From: an uncultured Candidatus Nemicrothrix sp.
Lineage (GTDB): Bacteria; Actinomycetota; Acidimicrobiia; Acidimicrobiales; UBA8592
Direction: 5' to 3'
Assembly: GCA_913046155.1 (NCBI GenBank)
Contig: CAJWRY010000002.1
Location: forward strand, 1 to 64,000
Length of the DNA: 64,000 bases
Of the stretch, positions 62,095 through 64,000 are shown piece by piece (the stretch's first letter is position 1; every line of letters begins with the position of its first letter). A program made the translations under genes and the position numbers. The notes beneath the pieces are model-generated. The model was not told where the DNA came from, did not search any database, and was given only the letters and a program-made list of their open reading frames with translations.

Positions 62095-62865
62095 ATGGCA
62101 AATTTAAATGTAGGTGTTTTCGGTGCAGCGGGCAAGATGGGTGCTACAACCTGTCAAGCTATTAATAGCGACGATTCCATGACTCTCCGCTTAGGAGTAG
62201 ATGCGAATCAAGTTGGAACACTTATCCCGAGCACTTCACTTCAAATACAAGGAACGGTGGAGAATCTGGAAGGCATTGACGTAATTGTTGATTTCACTGT
62301 GGCAGAAGCCGCCATGGAAAACCTAAAATTTGCAGCACAAGCTGGCGTCCACGCGGTAGTTGGAACGAGTGGAATCAGTGAGGAACATCTCTCTGAGTTG
62401 ACTAAGTTATTCACCAACAGTAATTGCATAGTAGTTCCAAACTTTTCAATCAGCGCGATACTCCTAATGCATCTTTCCGAAATTGCTACACCTTACTTTT
62501 CAACTATCGAAATAATAGAATTTCACCATAACAACAAGATTGACGCCCCTTCAGGAACCGCTCTTGCTACAGCAGAAAAAATTTCCCGAAACATAGCTGA
62601 GGATCTGCGTGACCCAACTACTGATTTAACCTTGGAGGGTGCAAGAGGAGCTAAAGCACAGGGGAACATTCCTATTCATAGTGTCAGGATGGAAGGAATG
62701 CTTGCCCATCAAGAAGTCATTTTCGGATCGACAGGACAAACATTGACGATAAGACAAGATAGCAGTGATAGGTCGTCGTTTATGCCTGGCGTGCTCATGG
62801 CCATCAAAGGAATCCCTAGCCTCACCGGTGTCAATATCGGCCTCGAAACTTTGATGGATGTCTAA
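62095..62865 (+). CDS. dapB: 4-hydroxy-tetrahydrodipicolinate reductase
   Basis: NAD(P)H-dependent step of the diaminopimelate/lysine pathway. 256 aa. NVGVFGAAGKMGATTC is the nucleotide-binding motif, VVGTSGISEEHLSEL follows, and the substrate motif is EFHHNNKIDAPSGTAL with the catalytic His-His and Lys. ATG 62095. The M16-type peptidase gene that commonly separates pnp and dapB in actinobacteria is missing. Overlaps surf1 by eight bases. Confidence 0.95.
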   Translation: MANLNVGVFGAAGKMGATTCQAINSDDSMTLRLGVDANQVGTLIPSTSLQIQGTVENLEGIDVIVDFTVAEAAMENLKFAAQAGVHAVVGTSGISEEHLSELTKLFTNSNCIVVPNFSISAILLMHLSEIATPYFSTIEIIEFHHNNKIDAPSGTALATAEKISRNIAEDLRDPTTDLTLEGARGAKAQGNIPIHSVRMEGMLAHQEVIFGSTGQTLTIRQDSSDRSSFMPGVLMAIKGIPSLTGVNIGLETLMDV

Positions 62866-63622
62866 AAGAATCTTTACAACGGTACTCATAATCTTCGCGG
62901 TTCTTGCAATGATTTTTTTGGGTTTCTGGCAACTTGATCGTCATTCGCAGAAGTCTGACATTAATGAAAGGATAAGTGCGAGGTTAGATAACGAGCCACT
63001 TGGTCTTGTAGATATAGACAAACTAAAGAGCTATGAAATCATTGAAATGGAAAGAGATTTTGAATACAGGAGCATTGCTGTTTCAGGTAAATATATACAA
63101 GAAGATAGCGTCCTGATCAGGAATCGAACATATAACGGAGTTCCAGGGTTTTGGTTATTGACTCCTTTCCAACTCTTGAACAATCAAATTATTGTTGTCA
63201 ATAGGGGGTGGTTACCCATTTCAGCTGAAAATTATATTGACTTAAATACTTCAGCATTTGATCTCGCAGGAATTCTCAGAAAAGCTGAATTAGCGAAAGG
63301 ACTCCAACGGGCTGATTCCAGTCAAGGAGTCCTTGAAAGTCTAGCCAGACCAGATTTAGCACGATACGAAGACCAATTGGGCTATGAAATATTTCCAATG
63401 TATATCCAGCTAACTGGTCAAAATCCACAACAATCTGACGGCTTCCCTAAAATACTCGACTTGCCAAAGTTTAGCGAAGGGCAACATCTGAGTTATGCAG
63501 TGCAATGGTTCATCTTTGCCAGTATCGCGGCGATAGGATACCCGCTGGTTTTATGGAGTTATTCTAAAAGCAAGCGTATAAGAGGGAGAAAAGAATCAGA
63601 TATACCCATTGACTACCTCTAA
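62858..63622 (+). CDS. SURF1-family cytochrome c oxidase assembly protein
   Basis: 254 aa with N-terminal (about 8-24) and C-terminal (about 212-235) membrane helices flanking a periplasmic loop. The first helix ends FLGFWQLDRHSQK, then RNRTYNGVPGFWLLTPF, VVNRGWLP and HLSYAVQWFIFA, all SURF1 signatures. It helps heme a insertion into oxidase subunit I. The eight-base overlap with dapB is striking because the two act in unrelated pathways. The next gene is dapA. Confidence 0.9.
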   Translation: MSKRIFTTVLIIFAVLAMIFLGFWQLDRHSQKSDINERISARLDNEPLGLVDIDKLKSYEIIEMERDFEYRSIAVSGKYIQEDSVLIRNRTYNGVPGFWLLTPFQLLNNQIIVVNRGWLPISAENYIDLNTSAFDLAGILRKAELAKGLQRADSSQGVLESLARPDLARYEDQLGYEIFPMYIQLTGQNPQQSDGFPKILDLPKFSEGQHLSYAVQWFIFASIAAIGYPLVLWSYSKSKRIRGRKESDIPIDYL

Positions 63623-63679
63623 AAATGAAGAGAGAACGCATATACGCTGCTAGCCTCAGGTGAAGGAGAAAGGATCTAT

Positions 63680-64000
63680 ATGTCCAGATTTGGAAAAGTT
63701 CTGACAGCAATGGTTACCCCCTTCACTAGTACCGGCGACCTTGACCTTGACGAAGCCGGACGCCTTGCACAATGGCTTATTCAAAATGGCAATGATGGAC
63801 TTGTTGTCGCAGGTACAACCGGGGAATCACCAACGCTTACTCACGATGAACAAATCGCGCTAATTGAAGCAGTCGCAAATTCGGTTGATGCTCCAGTAAT
63901 AGCAGGAACAGGCAGCAACGATACTAAAGCAGCCGTTGAGCTTACCCAGCGAGCTCAGACAGTAGGGGCATCAGGCATCCTTAGCGTTACTCCCTACTAC
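63680..64000 (+). CDS. dapA: 4-hydroxy-tetrahydrodipicolinate synthase, cut by window edge
   Basis: First 107 codons of DapA, which condenses pyruvate with aspartate semialdehyde. ATG 63680 with GAAGGAG upstream. The start MSRFGKVLTAMVTPFTSTG and the AGTTGESPTLTHDEQ motif (pyruvate-binding Thr-Thr) are clear; the sequence stops at SVTPYY, before the Schiff-base Lys. Reads off the right edge. Confidence 0.93.
   Translation, partial: MSRFGKVLTAMVTPFTSTGDLDLDEAGRLAQWLIQNGNDGLVVAGTTGESPTLTHDEQIALIEAVANSVDAPVIAGTGSNDTKAAVELTQRAQTVGASGILSVTPYY

Noticed and set aside
1..64000. tRNA, rRNA, CRISPR array or SRP RNA genes
   Set aside because: Reading the intergenic gaps showed no cloverleaf, conserved rRNA stretch or regular repeat-spacer pattern, but no covariance search could be run.

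Overview
This window is a chromosomal segment of a compact, moderately AT-rich actinobacterium. It is most like a streamlined, probably aquatic Acidimicrobiia-type lineage; that assignment is inference. Support comes from actinobacterial hallmarks: NucS (mismatch repair without MutS/L), a UvrD2-type helicase ending in an HRDC-like domain, the MurT/GatD lipid II amidation pair, a MhuD-like heme degrader, a SepIVA-like coiled-coil protein beside coaD, and the order coaD-sepIVA-DUF177-rpmF-plsX-acpP-rnc-fpg-smc-ftsY-ffh-rpsP. Nearly every base is coding: no gap without a gene exceeds 200 bases, many genes overlap by 4-10 bases, and GTG/TTG starts are common. I saw no tRNA, rRNA, CRISPR array, insertion sequence or prophage.

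Region 1 (1-21.5 kb) is mixed and mostly on the minus strand. It holds a VanW/YoaR-type cell-wall protein (cut by the left edge), nucS, cysQ, a rhomboid-fold protein without protease residues, gatD-murT, the ABC-F factor ettA, a HAD hydrolase, exonuclease III, an amino-acid permease fused to EIIA-like and RCK_C-like domains, uvrD2, a PH-domain membrane protein, a CaiB/BaiF CoA-transferase, the MhuD-like protein, a small membrane protein, galE, an aldonolactone-oxidase-like flavoprotein, a D-threonine-aldolase-like enzyme, ATP-type pckA and a small cold-shock-like protein.

Region 2 (21.5-41.5 kb) is almost all plus strand and carries the conserved block fakA-like, recG, a GNAT, rsmD, coaD, sepIVA-like, DUF177, rpmF, plsX, acpP, rnc, an fpg-like gene, smc, htrA, ftsY, ffh, rpsP, khpA, rimM, trmD and rplS: lipid synthesis, ribosome assembly, RNA processing, chromosome organisation and protein targeting. 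Two points stand out. The gene in the mutM/fpg position has lost the Fpg catalytic residues, and an HtrA protease sits between smc and ftsY.

Region 3 (41.5-64 kb) opens with a minus-strand pair of tiny genes (36 and 67 aa), then enoyl-CoA hydratase, a lipoprotein cytochrome c and xerC, followed by rpsB-tsf-pyrH-frr-cdsA-dxr-rseP-ispG-rimP-nusA-infB-rbfA-truB-ribF-rpsO-pnp-dapB-surf1-dapA (dapA cut by the right edge). Genes often found in this order elsewhere (lepB and rnhB after rplS, ylxR between nusA and infB, an M16 peptidase after pnp) are absent, which fits genome reduction. Structured leaders are visible before rpsB, rimP-nusA and pnp.

Most of the window is conserved housekeeping sequence. 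The observations most worth a second look are the degenerate Fpg homologue, the permease-EIIA-RCK_C fusion, the rimP leader with a terminator-like hairpin inside a possible extended reading frame, the rpsO-pnp stem-loop, and the short conserved-looking small proteins.
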